Assembly (NCBI GenBank): GCA_026387085.1
Contig: JAPLMK010000064.1
Span: 1-18,848, forward strand
DNA length: 18,848 nucleotides
From: Candidatus Omnitrophota bacterium
GTDB taxonomy: Bacteria > Ratteibacteria > UBA8468 > MWAK01
Direction of reading: 5' to 3'
Below the pieces are notes generated by a model, which had not been told where the DNA came from, made no database searches, and saw only the letters and a list, made by a program, of their open reading frames with translations. The position numbers and the translations under genes were made by a program. Every line of letters starts with the position of its first letter. Position 1 is the stretch's first letter. This document shows positions 1 through 7,777 of the stretch, one piece after another.

Positions 1-20
1 ATCCCGCCTCAGGACTTGCT

Positions 21-50
21 CCCGGGCAGGCGGAGAACGCCTGTTCCGGG
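21..50 (-). promoter_or_regulatory. GC-rich hairpin in the leader of the off-window gene
   Basis: An inverted repeat pairs CAGGCG (27-32) with CGCCTG (38-43) around a 5-nt loop, and an outer CCCGG (21-25) with CCGGG (46-50) across a small internal loop. It would lie about 20-50 nt into a transcript from the leftward promoter at 78-106. No U-tract follows it in that direction, so it is not a standard intrinsic terminator. It may be a 5'-UTR structure or the start of a structured RNA that continues beyond the edge; no known RNA family was recognised. Confidence 0.5.
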
Positions 51-77
51 TAACGCTGTTACTGCGGGCACGACTAC

Positions 78-106
78 ATTAAAACATAGGACTAATCTTT
101 TGTCAA
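78..106 (-). promoter_or_regulatory. Leftward sigma70-like promoter
   Basis: On the minus strand a perfect -35 TTGACA (101-106) is followed after 17 nt by TTTAAT (78-83), a good -10. It starts 21 nt after the stop codon of the beta-helix gene and would begin RNA near position 71, reading out of the left edge. No terminator is visible between that stop and this promoter, so some read-through is possible. The consensus match and spacing are seen in the sequence; activity is inferred. Confidence 0.6.
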
Positions 107-126
107 GTCAAAATATCCGCGCGCTC

Positions 127-1482
127 TTATTTCTTATCCACCTTGGTCGTAAATCCGCTGATTTTATTATCTTTTAACTCAATATCCCTGGCATCCGGCC
201 CGATGCGCACGGCGGTCAACTTTGCCTTGCCCCGCGTGTCCGTGATTTCGTTTCCGATGAATTGGAGCGATTCCGGACCGCCCTGGATATCAATGGCAAC
301 CTCTTCCCCGTTGTTGATTAACTGGTTACGCTCAATGCGGTTGCGGTGCCCGGAGTAACCGGGCTCGCGCTCTGTCCGGAAGAGGATGCCGTTATCCTTG
401 CTGCCGATAATCTTGTTGCCGAAAACCAGGTTATCCGTGTCGCGATGGCCGATGGAGATGCCGATGCGGTTGCCTTCAACCAGGTTCCCTTCCGCCAGGC
501 CGTATTTAACGCCCCAACAAAAGAAGATGCCGACATCGTTTCCCCGTACCGTGTTGCCGCGCATGATTGTGCGCTGGGAACCGGAGCCCGCATGCAGTCC
601 GAGGGTGGCATTGTTTTCGCTGGTGCAGTTCTCAACCAATATGTCATGGCACACCTGCCAGCTCATGCCGTCTCCGTTTTGGTTGCGCGCAACTACATTG
701 CGCATCGTAATACGGTTGCAATCCAGCAGGAAAATGCACCCGGCATAGTTGCCGTCCATTCTTTCGTTCTGCCCGCGATTGCCGTCAAGCACCAGATTCT
801 CGATAACCACATCGTTGACAAGTTCGCCGTTGATGAGCGAAAACAAGGTTGAAGCGGTCGCTTCATTGCGCTGCCAGAAATTATCGCGGAGCCCCTTATC
901 CAACATGAAACGGTTGCCGGAACGGGCAATAAGGGCGCGCCTGACCACTGTCTCGCCTCCGCCGGCCTCTTTCTTGGCGCGCAACCAGACGCCGTCCCCA
1001 ACCTCAAATCCCTGGGCGTCAGCCAGCGTAATCTCCTGGTGATACCAGTCGCTGTCAGCGCTTAGTTTGGTAATCACGCTCGGCTCCTTAATCAGGATGG
1101 TCGTGTTGCCTGACCCCAGCAGGCGGACATTGCTCTGTAGATAGACCGCGTTCCGCAGCCGGTAAGAGCCCGGCAGAATCTTTACCGTGCCGCCGCCCAG
1201 CCGGGCGACGTAGTCCACCGCCGCCTGAATCGCTTTCTGGTTCGCACCCACGATATCGGCATCTTTGGGGCCGACGGTAACGGTCAGGCGCTCCTCCCAG
1301 TTGACGCTTACGGCGCTATCGCCGCAGGTAGCGCGCGGGTAGGTGACCGGCGGGCGGTTTGCGCCCTGCAGTGTCCCGGCCAAGAATAGCGATAACGGCA
1401 AAACAAGGTTCTTTTTCACCATTGACCCGTTAATCTTCAATTCGTCCTCCTGTTTGCTTGGTTTCGTCTTATTTTTTTTCAT
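127..1482 (-). CDS. Secreted right-handed beta-helix protein (pectate-lyase-like fold)
   Basis: This is probably an exported polysaccharide-binding or -cleaving protein. A hydrophobic signal segment (residues about 25-40, ending near GTLQGA) precedes a stretch at about 70-132 typical of pectate-lyase-3/GH55 N-termini: an AIQAAVD helix, GGGTVKILPG and VRLLGSGN. From about 220 onward there are short coils rich in the N-x-I/V-x-x-N pattern (ENLVLDGN, MRGNTVRGND, LVEGNRIGIS, VFGNKIIGS), the signature of a parallel beta-helix. About 450 residues is ordinary for the family. No catalytic residues can be assigned, so lyase, hydrolase, epimerase or binding roles all remain open. The ATG at 1482 has GGAG 7 nt upstream. 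An in-frame TTG at 1440 has a full AGGAGG at 5 nt and would give a more normal signal peptide. It is transcribed divergently from the 1225-residue gene, which suggests a shared substrate. Confidence 0.85.
   Translation of the reverse strand: MKKNKTKPSKQEDELKINGSMVKKNLVLPLSLFLAGTLQGANRPPVTYPRATCGDSAVSVNWEERLTVTVGPKDADIVGANQKAIQAAVDYVARLGGGTVKILPGSYRLRNAVYLQSNVRLLGSGNTTILIKEPSVITKLSADSDWYHQEITLADAQGFEVGDGVWLRAKKEAGGGETVVRRALIARSGNRFMLDKGLRDNFWQRNEATASTLFSLINGELVNDVVIENLVLDGNRGQNERMDGNYAGCIFLLDCNRITMRNVVARNQNGDGMSWQVCHDILVENCTSENNATLGLHAGSGSQRTIMRGNTVRGNDVGIFFCWGVKYGLAEGNLVEGNRIGISIGHRDTDNLVFGNKIIGSKDNGILFRTEREPGYSGHRNRIERNQLINNGEEVAIDIQGGPESLQFIGNEITDTRGKAKLTAVRIGPDARDIELKDNKISGFTTKVDKK
1440..1451 (-). 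promoter_or_regulatory. Strong ribosome binding site with alternative TTG start
   Basis: Inside the beta-helix reading frame, a perfect AGGAGG (1446-1451) sits 5 nt before an in-frame TTG (1438-1440). Starting here removes 14 charged, lysine-rich residues and leaves an n-region of about 10 residues before the hydrophobic signal core, closer to a typical Sec signal. This may be the true start or a second one. Confidence 0.5.
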
Positions 1483-1495
1483 AATTTCACTCCAA

Positions 1496-1525
1496 TTGAA
1501 AACATATAATACTTTGTGGTATCAT
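1496..1525 (+). promoter_or_regulatory. Promoter of the 1225-residue gene
   Basis: Plus-strand TTGAAA (1496-1501), 18-nt spacer, TATCAT (1520-1525). The expected RNA start near 1532 gives a leader of about 54 nt. It occupies the same bases as the leftward promoter at 1506-1535, so the two should compete for polymerase. Confidence 0.45.
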
Positions 1526-1535
1526 CAAAAGTCAA
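1506..1535 (-). promoter_or_regulatory. Promoter of the beta-helix gene
   Basis: Minus-strand TTGACT (1530-1535), 18-nt spacer, TATTAT (1506-1511). The expected RNA start near 1499 leaves a leader of about 17 nt, just enough to include the GGAG before the ATG at 1482. It overlaps the rightward promoter in the same gap. Confidence 0.6.
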
Positions 1536-1585
1536 TCCATGAAGGTAGTTAAGAGTTAGCACACAACCCACATAAGGAGGAATCA

Positions 1586-4500
1586 ATGAATCGGGCAAAG
1601 TTTCTTTGGCTCTTTGGTCTCTTAGGCGTAATCATGGTTACCGGAGTTTATGCTGAACTGAAGCCAAACTCCGCTACCGACCGGATTCGCATTCAACTGC
1701 AGGACGCCCAAACCAAAGGCCAGCCCGGGTTTGGGGTCGCCTCGGTAGGCGACAAACTTCTCCTGGAGCTGAACACTTCCACCCGGTGCAAAAAAGTCGT
1801 ATTTCGCCTGCTGGACACGCGCGCGGGAAAACCCATTATAATCGACGGGCGGACGGAATTTCCGGCCCCCTATAACCCGGACAGTTCCGGACAATCCTGG
1901 CTGGTAACCGTGCCGGTTACCGAAGCGTCGCAAAGCGATTTTAAGACCGGCGCGCCCAAATCAAAAACTGTTCCAGCCGGCATTGAAGGCATTCAGGTCG
2001 TAGCCGAAGTAGAGGGCGGCTCTTACTCCCGGCTCGTAACTGTTCCTACTTTTGGTTTTGACCTGACCGTCGGACGGACACTTACTGCCGCCCCTGTTGA
2101 ACAGACGCCGGACGCGCTTTTAATCGGAAAAACCTTGCTGGAATCAGATTTTAACCAGGGAGAAGACCCGCAGTGGAAAGTTGTAGCCGGCAATCAGTGG
2201 ACCTATCTCCGGAACCGGTTCGGTGACACATCCGACTCCTATGGTCCTGATTTACTCGGCAACTGGGCGGTCGCCGGACAGGAAGAATGGACGGACTATA
2301 ACCTGTCGGCCGACATGGCGGAACAGATGGACGGGTTGGGACTATTTACGCTGGCGGTGCGGTTTCAAAATCCCAGAAACTATTACGGTTTGGAATGGTC
2401 CGTCGGGGAAACAGCCGGAAATCTTTTACGCCTGGTCCGGTGCAAAGACGGGCAACGCTTTGAAATCGCGCAAGCCGACGGCCTGGTTATGGACAAACTT
2501 CCCTTGCGCCTGGGTATTTCCGTTTCCGGCGATTACCTCTCCGGCACCCTGAACGGCAAGACCATCGTATCCGGGTACGCGGGCGATTTCGCCTCGGGTC
2601 CGGTTGCTATCGGCGAGAAGTCACGCATGGTGCTGGCGGATAACATCAAGGTGGTCCAGATAATTTCACCGGGCAAAAAATCCCGTTTTTTCAGTGATTT
2701 CAAGGTTAAATACACGCTTGCCCCGCGCTACTTTCTGCGGGATGCCGGCATCGTGGAACTGCCTTTCTCCGTTACCAATACCGGAAAGGAACCTTTCGCG
2801 CAAGCCCGCCTGCAAATTGCCTTTGATGCCTACCTGTCATCTCCCGAAGGCATCGACATCATCCGCCTGGAAAATATGGACAGCCCGTCGTACAAATCAC
2901 TGCTGGCGCCGCTGAATGTGGATATTCCCCGGCTGGAACCGGGCAACTCGATAACCATCAAATATGCGCTTGATACCCGCCTGCTCAAACAGGGCGAATA
3001 TATCCTGAAAATCCGCTCCAATATTCCCGGAGAACAATCGGTCTACAACGAAGTAATCCCGATCGGCATTGCCCGCAACTGGAATCCGGACCGGTTCAAT
3101 TATTTCAGTTGGGGCCTGCCCGACAACAGCAATAACATTGAGGCCGACCTCAAGGATTACGCCGAACACGGGCACACGATGGGAATGGCCGCCTCCACCG
3201 GAGGACGGGGCACCCAACTGGATTGGCAGAATAACGGCAACCCTATTCCCGAAGCGAACCGTCCCAAAAGTTACGGCCCGAACAGTAATCCGGCCCGATT
3301 TTCCCCGCTTGACTATTGCCTGAAGTACGGCCTGATTGCCGGGGTCAACCTTCAGTCAAACCACGGCAGTTTTTTCCCGGACGAAATGCACGGCAAAACC
3401 AAAAACAACGCGTCCCAGGCCCTGTTGCCTTACCATCCGAAGTTCTACGAATATTCCCTTAACCTGGCCCGCACCTATGCCCGGCAATATTCGGCCTATC
3501 CCGCCTGCCGCCTTTTCAACATCAACAGCGAAACAGAATATGAACTGCAACCTGACTTCTCCGAACTCGGACTCGCGCGGTCCAAGCGCCTCTTTGGCGC
3601 CATCCCGCCCGAAGGATGCACCGACAATACCGGCATTCCGGGTTCCCAGGTCCCCGGCTTGATTACCAACGGGATTGTGGATGACAACCACCCGGTGGCC
3701 CGTTATTACCATTGGTTCTGGCTTGAAGGCGAAGGGTGGAACGTGATAGACAGAGAGATGGCCAAGGTCATCCGGGAAGTCAGCCCCGACACGCTGGTCT
3801 TCCACGACCCGGCCGACCGGATGCCCTTTATCCGCGACCGCCACGACGGAATAAACCCCTGGGACTGGACCTACACCACCCCCGGCCCCCTGAACATGGT
3901 CTACAAGACCGAAGTCCTGCGGGCCCTCGCCAAATCGCCCAATGACAAGATATTCAACTCCGTCCAGGTGCTCTGGAAAGCCACCGTTCTCAGCCCGCAG
4001 GATGAATGCCCCTCGGCTGCCGTTATCCGCCTGGGGTTGCTCTATTCCACGAGCCGGCCGGTCTATGCCGCCGGACACTGGAATACCGATTGGATGCGCA
4101 ACAACAGCAATTTAGACCGCTGGGAAGCGGTTAAGGACCTTTCCGAATCCTTCTGGAAACCGCTGGGCCCGGTCATTACCAGTTTACAAACCGATGCGCC
4201 GCGCGAAGTGGCGTTTCTCGTGTCAAGCAACAATCAGTTGTTCCGCTATAAAAATCGGGGGTCAATTTGGAGTTGGGAAGCCGCCTTCGCCGCCTGGAAT
4301 GAAGCTTTTCTGCGGGCCGGTCTCCCGGTGGATATCATCTTCGAAGAAAGCGTGGCGGAGGGAAAACTTGCTAAATACAAAGCGGTATTTATCCCTTGCG
4401 GAGAACTGATCGGAAAGAGCGCTTACGACCAACTTATCGCCTACGCCAAAAACGGCGGCAAAGTAGTGGCTGACAACACTCTTGGCTACAACGTGCCGGG

Positions 4501-5263
4501 AGTGACTATCCTGAAATCTGACTCTGCTTTCATGGATTACTACCGCTGGGTATTTTCCTCCGCCACTCGCTTATCCGCCCCGGACCGCGCCAAAATGATG
4601 GGAACCGTCTCCGATGAAATAGCGGGAATTTTTGCGGAATACCGGGCGAAGCTTCCTACCGCCGACAACAAACAGCTCATCGTCAACACGCGGCTCTGGG
4701 AAGATATCCCTTATATTTTCGCCATCAACGATAACCGTTCCGCCGGAACGCAAGTCGGACAATACGGTGTCATGCTGGAGAACGGCGAACCGCTGACGGC
4801 CTCGATTACGCTCCCGTTATCCCGGGGCAGCCGCGCCGTTTACGACCTGGTCGAGCACCGCAAGGTGGAGACAACAAATGCTAAGCAAGGACTGCGCTGG
4901 TCAAAACAATACGCCCCGGCTTCCGGAACGCTCTTTGCTGTCCTGCCCCAGGAAATCGCCGGGCTGGAAGTGACGGTACCCGACAAACCGGTGGCCGCGG
5001 GCCAGGCCTTCACTATCACGGCCCGCTTGCTTGATGCTGGCGCCAAGCCCGTGCGCGGACGGCTTCCGTTACGCTTAACTATCCGGGACGGACAGGGGAG
5101 TGTTTCGGAATACAGCGACGTCTTTGCGTTCACCAACGGCCAATTCAAAAAGTCCGGATTCATCGCCCGGAACGATATGACCGGAACCTGGTCGGTCCAA
5201 ATTGACGACCTGGCCTCCGGCCGCTCCGTCACGAAATATTTCCAGGCAACAACGAAGCAGTAA
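1586..5263 (+). CDS. Secreted multidomain glycosidase-like protein, 1225 aa (GH42-like C-terminal half)
   Basis: A large exported protein, probably acting on a polysaccharide. The signal peptide spans residues 1-23 (cleavage after VYA). A beta-rich region (about 30-175) is followed by a LamG/DUF1080-like jelly roll (about 184-358), a CARDB/Ig-like domain (about 387-493) and a probable TIM barrel (about 500-835). In the barrel, FNINSETEYEL offers acidic candidates E649 and E651. Residues 869-985 resemble the GATase-like 'trimerisation' domain of GH42 beta-galactosidases (YKAVFIPCGELIG, then IAYAKNGGKVVADN). A beta-sandwich closes the chain. The ATG is preceded by AAGGAGG with 5 nt spacing. It converges on the next gene with only 31 bp between their stops and is divergent from the beta-helix gene. 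The exact family is not recognised; domain limits are by eye and the catalytic residues are inferred. Confidence 0.8.
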   Translation: MNRAKFLWLFGLLGVIMVTGVYAELKPNSATDRIRIQLQDAQTKGQPGFGVASVGDKLLLELNTSTRCKKVVFRLLDTRAGKPIIIDGRTEFPAPYNPDSSGQSWLVTVPVTEASQSDFKTGAPKSKTVPAGIEGIQVVAEVEGGSYSRLVTVPTFGFDLTVGRTLTAAPVEQTPDALLIGKTLLESDFNQGEDPQWKVVAGNQWTYLRNRFGDTSDSYGPDLLGNWAVAGQEEWTDYNLSADMAEQMDGLGLFTLAVRFQNPRNYYGLEWSVGETAGNLLRLVRCKDGQRFEIAQADGLVMDKLPLRLGISVSGDYLSGTLNGKTIVSGYAGDFASGPVAIGEKSRMVLADNIKVVQIISPGKKSRFFSDFKVKYTLAPRYFLRDAGIVELPFSVTNTGKEPFAQARLQIAFDAYLSSPEGIDIIRLENMDSPSYKSLLAPLNVDIPRLEPGNSITIKYALDTRLLKQGEYILKIRSNIPGEQSVYNEVIPIGIARNWNPDRFNYFSWGLPDNSNNIEADLKDYAEHGHTMGMAASTGGRGTQLDWQNNGNPIPEANRPKSYGPNSNPARFSPLDYCLKYGLIAGVNLQSNHGSFFPDEMHGKTKNNASQALLPYHPKFYEYSLNLARTYARQYSAYPACRLFNINSETEYELQPDFSELGLARSKRLFGAIPPEGCTDNTGIPGSQVPGLITNGIVDDNHPVARYYHWFWLEGEGWNVIDREMAKVIREVSPDTLVFHDPADRMPFIRDRHDGINPWDWTYTTPGPLNMVYKTEVLRALAKSPNDKIFNSVQVLWKATVLSPQDECPSAAVIRLGLLYSTSRPVYAAGHWNTDWMRNNSNLDRWEAVKDLSESFWKPLGPVITSLQTDAPREVAFLVSSNNQLFRYKNRGSIWSWEAAFAAWNEAFLRAGLPVDIIFEESVAEGKLAKYKAVFIPCGELIGKSAYDQLIAYAKNGGKVVADNTLGYNVPGVTILKSDSAFMDYYRWVFSSATRLSAPDRAKMMGTVSDEIAGIFAEYRAKLPTADNKQLIVNTRLWEDIPYIFAINDNRSAGTQVGQYGVMLENGEPLTASITLPLSRGSRAVYDLVEHRKVETTNAKQGLRWSKQYAPASGTLFAVLPQEIAGLEVTVPDKPVAAGQAFTITARLLDAGAKPVRGRLPLRLTIRDGQGSVSEYSDVFAFTNGQFKKSGFIARNDMTGTWSVQIDDLASGRSVTKYFQATTKQ

Positions 5264-5294
5264 CGTTTTTTACGGAATTACGTTTTGTCCCGTA

Positions 5295-7583
5295 TTATTC
5301 GCCGCTGATTAAGAAGAGGCGCACATCACCTTTGGGAACATCCAATTCCAGGGTGTCGCCCGACGGCTTAACCGCGCAATTTGCCCGCAAATCGGTAATA
5401 TTTTTCGCAACAAAGGGCAATTTTATGACGGTATCGGTCCGGGTGCGCTGGTAATTACCCACCAACAGCAGCATCTGGTTATCTTTTTTAACGCCGGAAT
5501 AGAAAAGTTCCTTATTGCTGCCTTCGCCCAGCCAAATATCTTCGGATTTTAGAATCGCCTGATAGGGAGCCACGGTCGCCAGGGCCTTAGCGTGGTAATA
5601 GTAATCCAGCGGTGTATCAAAATCGCCAAACCAGTAGTAGCCAAAACCAACCCCGCCGTTTAAGAGCGCTTCGTAAACCTGGTACTCCATCTTTTGCGGG
5701 TCGAATTCACCGTAAGTGCCGGCGCTCAACCACGGAAAAATTTTACGCTGTTTGCCCGATTTCAGGTAATTTTCACGCATAATCCGGTGCACCGCCTCGC
5801 CCCGGCCGGCAACATAGACGCTGGGCTCCAACTGGTCGATGAAGTTGGGCAGGGCGTCCATGCCGGCAAATAAAAAGTGATGGGGCCCGCCGGCGGCCTG
5901 GTGATTGTAGGAACCGATTACCGGCATCGGCTTATCGCCTCTGCCTTTTCTGACCGCCTCTTTTAAATCTTTGAGCATCCGGACTCCGCATTGGCGCAAG
6001 TAAACTTCCTTGCTCAAATTTGAGGCCTTAATCGCGTCGTTGCAGCGGGTACACGCGCCGTCCATCGCATCTAACGCCCCCCCGTACCAGCACTCAATAT
6101 CCCAATGGATAAAATCGGGGTCGGAAAATTCAATACTCTGGCTGATGCGGTCCAGCTCTTTCTGGTAAAATTCGCCGGTATACGACGGGCACAAATTCTT
6201 GCTTGCCTTGCCGTCGGCGCGCTGGCTGAAAATTTCTGGTTTATCGTAAAAAATACGCTCCAATTCGTGAAACGGCGATTCGGTCATTACCACTTTGTAG
6301 CCCTGCTTGCGTGATTCCGCCACGAATTCGCTCATCTCTTTTTGTCTCTCCGGCGCATGATAATATTGTGGAAACCCGGTTACGGCGTAAAAACCAAGTT
6401 TACGCCAATCCTGGTAGAAGTTGGGCCAATTTTGCTGCGCAACCATGTGCGTCCAGGTCAAGTCAATCTGGAAACTGTCCATCGCCGGCGTAACTACGGG
6501 CAAAGCAATCACTTCCACCGGAAATGTCTGCTTGATAACCGGCTCATCGCCGCAGAGCGCGTAAATAGTAGCCACCGCTGTTTTGGAAACTGCTCCGGTC
6601 GCCTTGAAGAATAAAAACTCCGTCTGGGGCCGCCAGTCGCCCAACCCTTTATTGATAAATTTAAAACGCTGGCAATCCTGGCCGTCGACCTGGATGATTT
6701 CCGGGGTGACTTTGGGATATTCCAATATTATGTTTTTGGGCACTTCAATCACCAGTTCAACCGGAAGTGAAGCATTTTTTTTATCCCGCATATCCGCAAC
6801 GGCAAAAGAGTTCGGAGCGGAAATGTTGGAGGTAATCACAAATTTTCCGATTCTGGGTCCAATCATGATGCCTCTCATGTAAAATGGTTTTACGCGGGAT
6901 TGATACGCCAGGTTATATTCGGCGCCTTTGGTTTTCGCCTCCATAACCGCGATTTCATCAATAAATATGGAGTTGGTCTGCGCGTAAATCCTTATTCCGA
7001 CATAGCGCGCCCGGGCGTTGACTTTAACCTCGAGCGGATAGGTATAGGCAACGCCGTTTTCCGGAATATAGAAGTATTTAATGAAGTCACTTTGCGCTTT
7101 TTCACCCGGCGCCAATTTCTGCAAACTGGCCGCCTCGTAAAAATCTTTGCCGTCCTTGGAAAGATAAACTTCAAAAAGCCGCGGCACAGATAATATCCCC
7201 TGCTCGTTTCCGGCCAGGGTGCGGATGACGATGTTGCCGATATCCTCCTCCCGGCCGAGGTCAGTCAGTAAATTTACGCCGTTGGAGGCGGCATCTTCAA
7301 ACCAGCCCACCGCCGCGCGGTCAAACCATAACCGGTCGTTCGGATAGGTAATCAGTTTGCCGTCGGTCAATTCCGCGCTGTCGGTCGGACTGCTGGTCAA
7401 AGCATCGGCGGGAACTCTGGAAAAAGTAAAGGTTTTGCCCAGGGCTAAGTTCTTGCCCTGGATTAACTGTTCCCAAAGTTCGCGGTTGCTCTTCACGTCG
7501 GTTTTGGCCTCATCGGCAATGCTGTAATTTACGGTCCCGCAAACCAACAAAACCAAGCAAATTAAAATCATCCTTTTCGTCAT
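5295..7583 (-). CDS. Secreted discoidin-like / TIM-barrel glycosidase-like protein, 762 aa
   Basis: Probably exported: MTKRMILICLVLLVCG leads a Sec signal ending near SIA. Residues about 45-225 look like an F5/8 type C (discoidin) carbohydrate-binding domain, with NLALGKTFTFS at the start and RYVGIRIYA near the end. A beta-sandwich (about 226-365) leads into a TIM barrel (about 370-690). In the barrel, FIHWDIECWYGG gives E497 as a plausible acid/base, and ACTRC (C511, C514) follows closely. A small C-terminal beta domain ends the chain. The ATG at 7583 was chosen because GAGG lies 7 nt upstream; a GTG at 7595 overlaps that Shine-Dalgarno and has none of its own. It is the last gene of the leftward run, 194 bp after the M55 gene, and that gap holds a repeat element and a weak promoter. 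No glycoside hydrolase family is recognised. Confidence 0.8.
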   Translation of the reverse strand: MTKRMILICLVLLVCGTVNYSIADEAKTDVKSNRELWEQLIQGKNLALGKTFTFSRVPADALTSSPTDSAELTDGKLITYPNDRLWFDRAAVGWFEDAASNGVNLLTDLGREEDIGNIVIRTLAGNEQGILSVPRLFEVYLSKDGKDFYEAASLQKLAPGEKAQSDFIKYFYIPENGVAYTYPLEVKVNARARYVGIRIYAQTNSIFIDEIAVMEAKTKGAEYNLAYQSRVKPFYMRGIMIGPRIGKFVITSNISAPNSFAVADMRDKKNASLPVELVIEVPKNIILEYPKVTPEIIQVDGQDCQRFKFINKGLGDWRPQTEFLFFKATGAVSKTAVATIYALCGDEPVIKQTFPVEVIALPVVTPAMDSFQIDLTWTHMVAQQNWPNFYQDWRKLGFYAVTGFPQYYHAPERQKEMSEFVAESRKQGYKVVMTESPFHELERIFYDKPEIFSQRADGKASKNLCPSYTGEFYQKELDRISQSIEFSDPDFIHWDIECWYGGALDAMDGACTRCNDAIKASNLSKEVYLRQCGVRMLKDLKEAVRKGRGDKPMPVIGSYNHQAAGGPHHFLFAGMDALPNFIDQLEPSVYVAGRGEAVHRIMRENYLKSGKQRKIFPWLSAGTYGEFDPQKMEYQVYEALLNGGVGFGYYWFGDFDTPLDYYYHAKALATVAPYQAILKSEDIWLGEGSNKELFYSGVKKDNQMLLLVGNYQRTRTDTVIKLPFVAKNITDLRANCAVKPSGDTLELDVPKGDVRLFLISGE

Positions 7584-7602
7584 TTTTTTCCTCACTGATT
7601 TC

Positions 7603-7731
7603 TGTCATTCTGAGTGATAACGAAGAATCTCGTTGTTAACTACAAGATCCTTCTCGCCAGAGTTCGGCGCAGTTCGCCAGAATTCGGCGCAATCTGACGA
7701 TCTGACGACGCAACTACGGCTCAGGATGACA
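7603..7731. repeat. Palindromic MITE-like element with terminal inverted repeats
   Basis: The outer ends TGTCATTCTGAG (7603-7614) and CTCAGGATGACA (7720-7731) are inverted repeats with 11 of 12 matches. Inside, GAAGAATCT (7622-7630) faces AGATCCTTC (7645-7653), 8 of 9, with a short loop. There are then two 18-nt direct copies with one mismatch (7654-7671 and 7674-7691), and two abutting ATCTGACG copies (7692-7707). No coding content. The CATTCTGAG...GAAGAATCT theme resembles dispersed intergenic repeats known from many bacterial genomes. It lies in the mRNA between the M55 and 762-aa genes. Confidence 0.75.
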
Positions 7732-7741
7732 AAATACTTTC

Positions 7742-7771
7742 ATTTTATTTTTGACAATACCTTATTTACAA
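7742..7771 (-). promoter_or_regulatory. Possible internal promoter for the 762-aa gene
   Basis: Minus-strand TTGTAA (7766-7771), 18-nt spacer, TAAAAT (7742-7747), in an AT-rich patch just after the M55 stop codon. It could let the last gene of the cluster be expressed separately across the repeat element. AT-rich sequence yields such matches by chance. Confidence 0.3.
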
Positions 7772-7777
7772 AAAATA

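Noticed and set aside
1..70. tRNA, SRP RNA or RNase P RNA on either strand at the left edge
   Set aside because: Neither a cloverleaf nor the conserved core motifs of these RNAs could be found; only a hairpin is supported.
346..852. 168-codon plus-strand ORF opposite the beta-helix gene
   Set aside because: An antisense shadow of a gene with a clear fold signature; no domain of its own.
1539..1559. Six-codon ORF (MKVVKS) ahead of the 1225-residue gene
   Set aside because: No Shine-Dalgarno and no attenuation-type structure; likely chance.
3356..4078. 240-codon minus-strand ORF opposite the 1225-residue gene
   Set aside because: It lies wholly inside a well-supported gene, shows no recognisable domain, and its composition is the mirror of that gene's codon bias.
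5271..5294. TACGG...CCGTA hairpin between the convergent stops, as a terminator
   Set aside because: Only 5 bp of stem with a 14-nt loop and no proper U-tract on either strand.
7654..7691. Two 18-nt repeats considered as a CRISPR remnant
   Set aside because: Only two units, separated by 2 nt rather than a spacer, and inside a palindromic repeat element.
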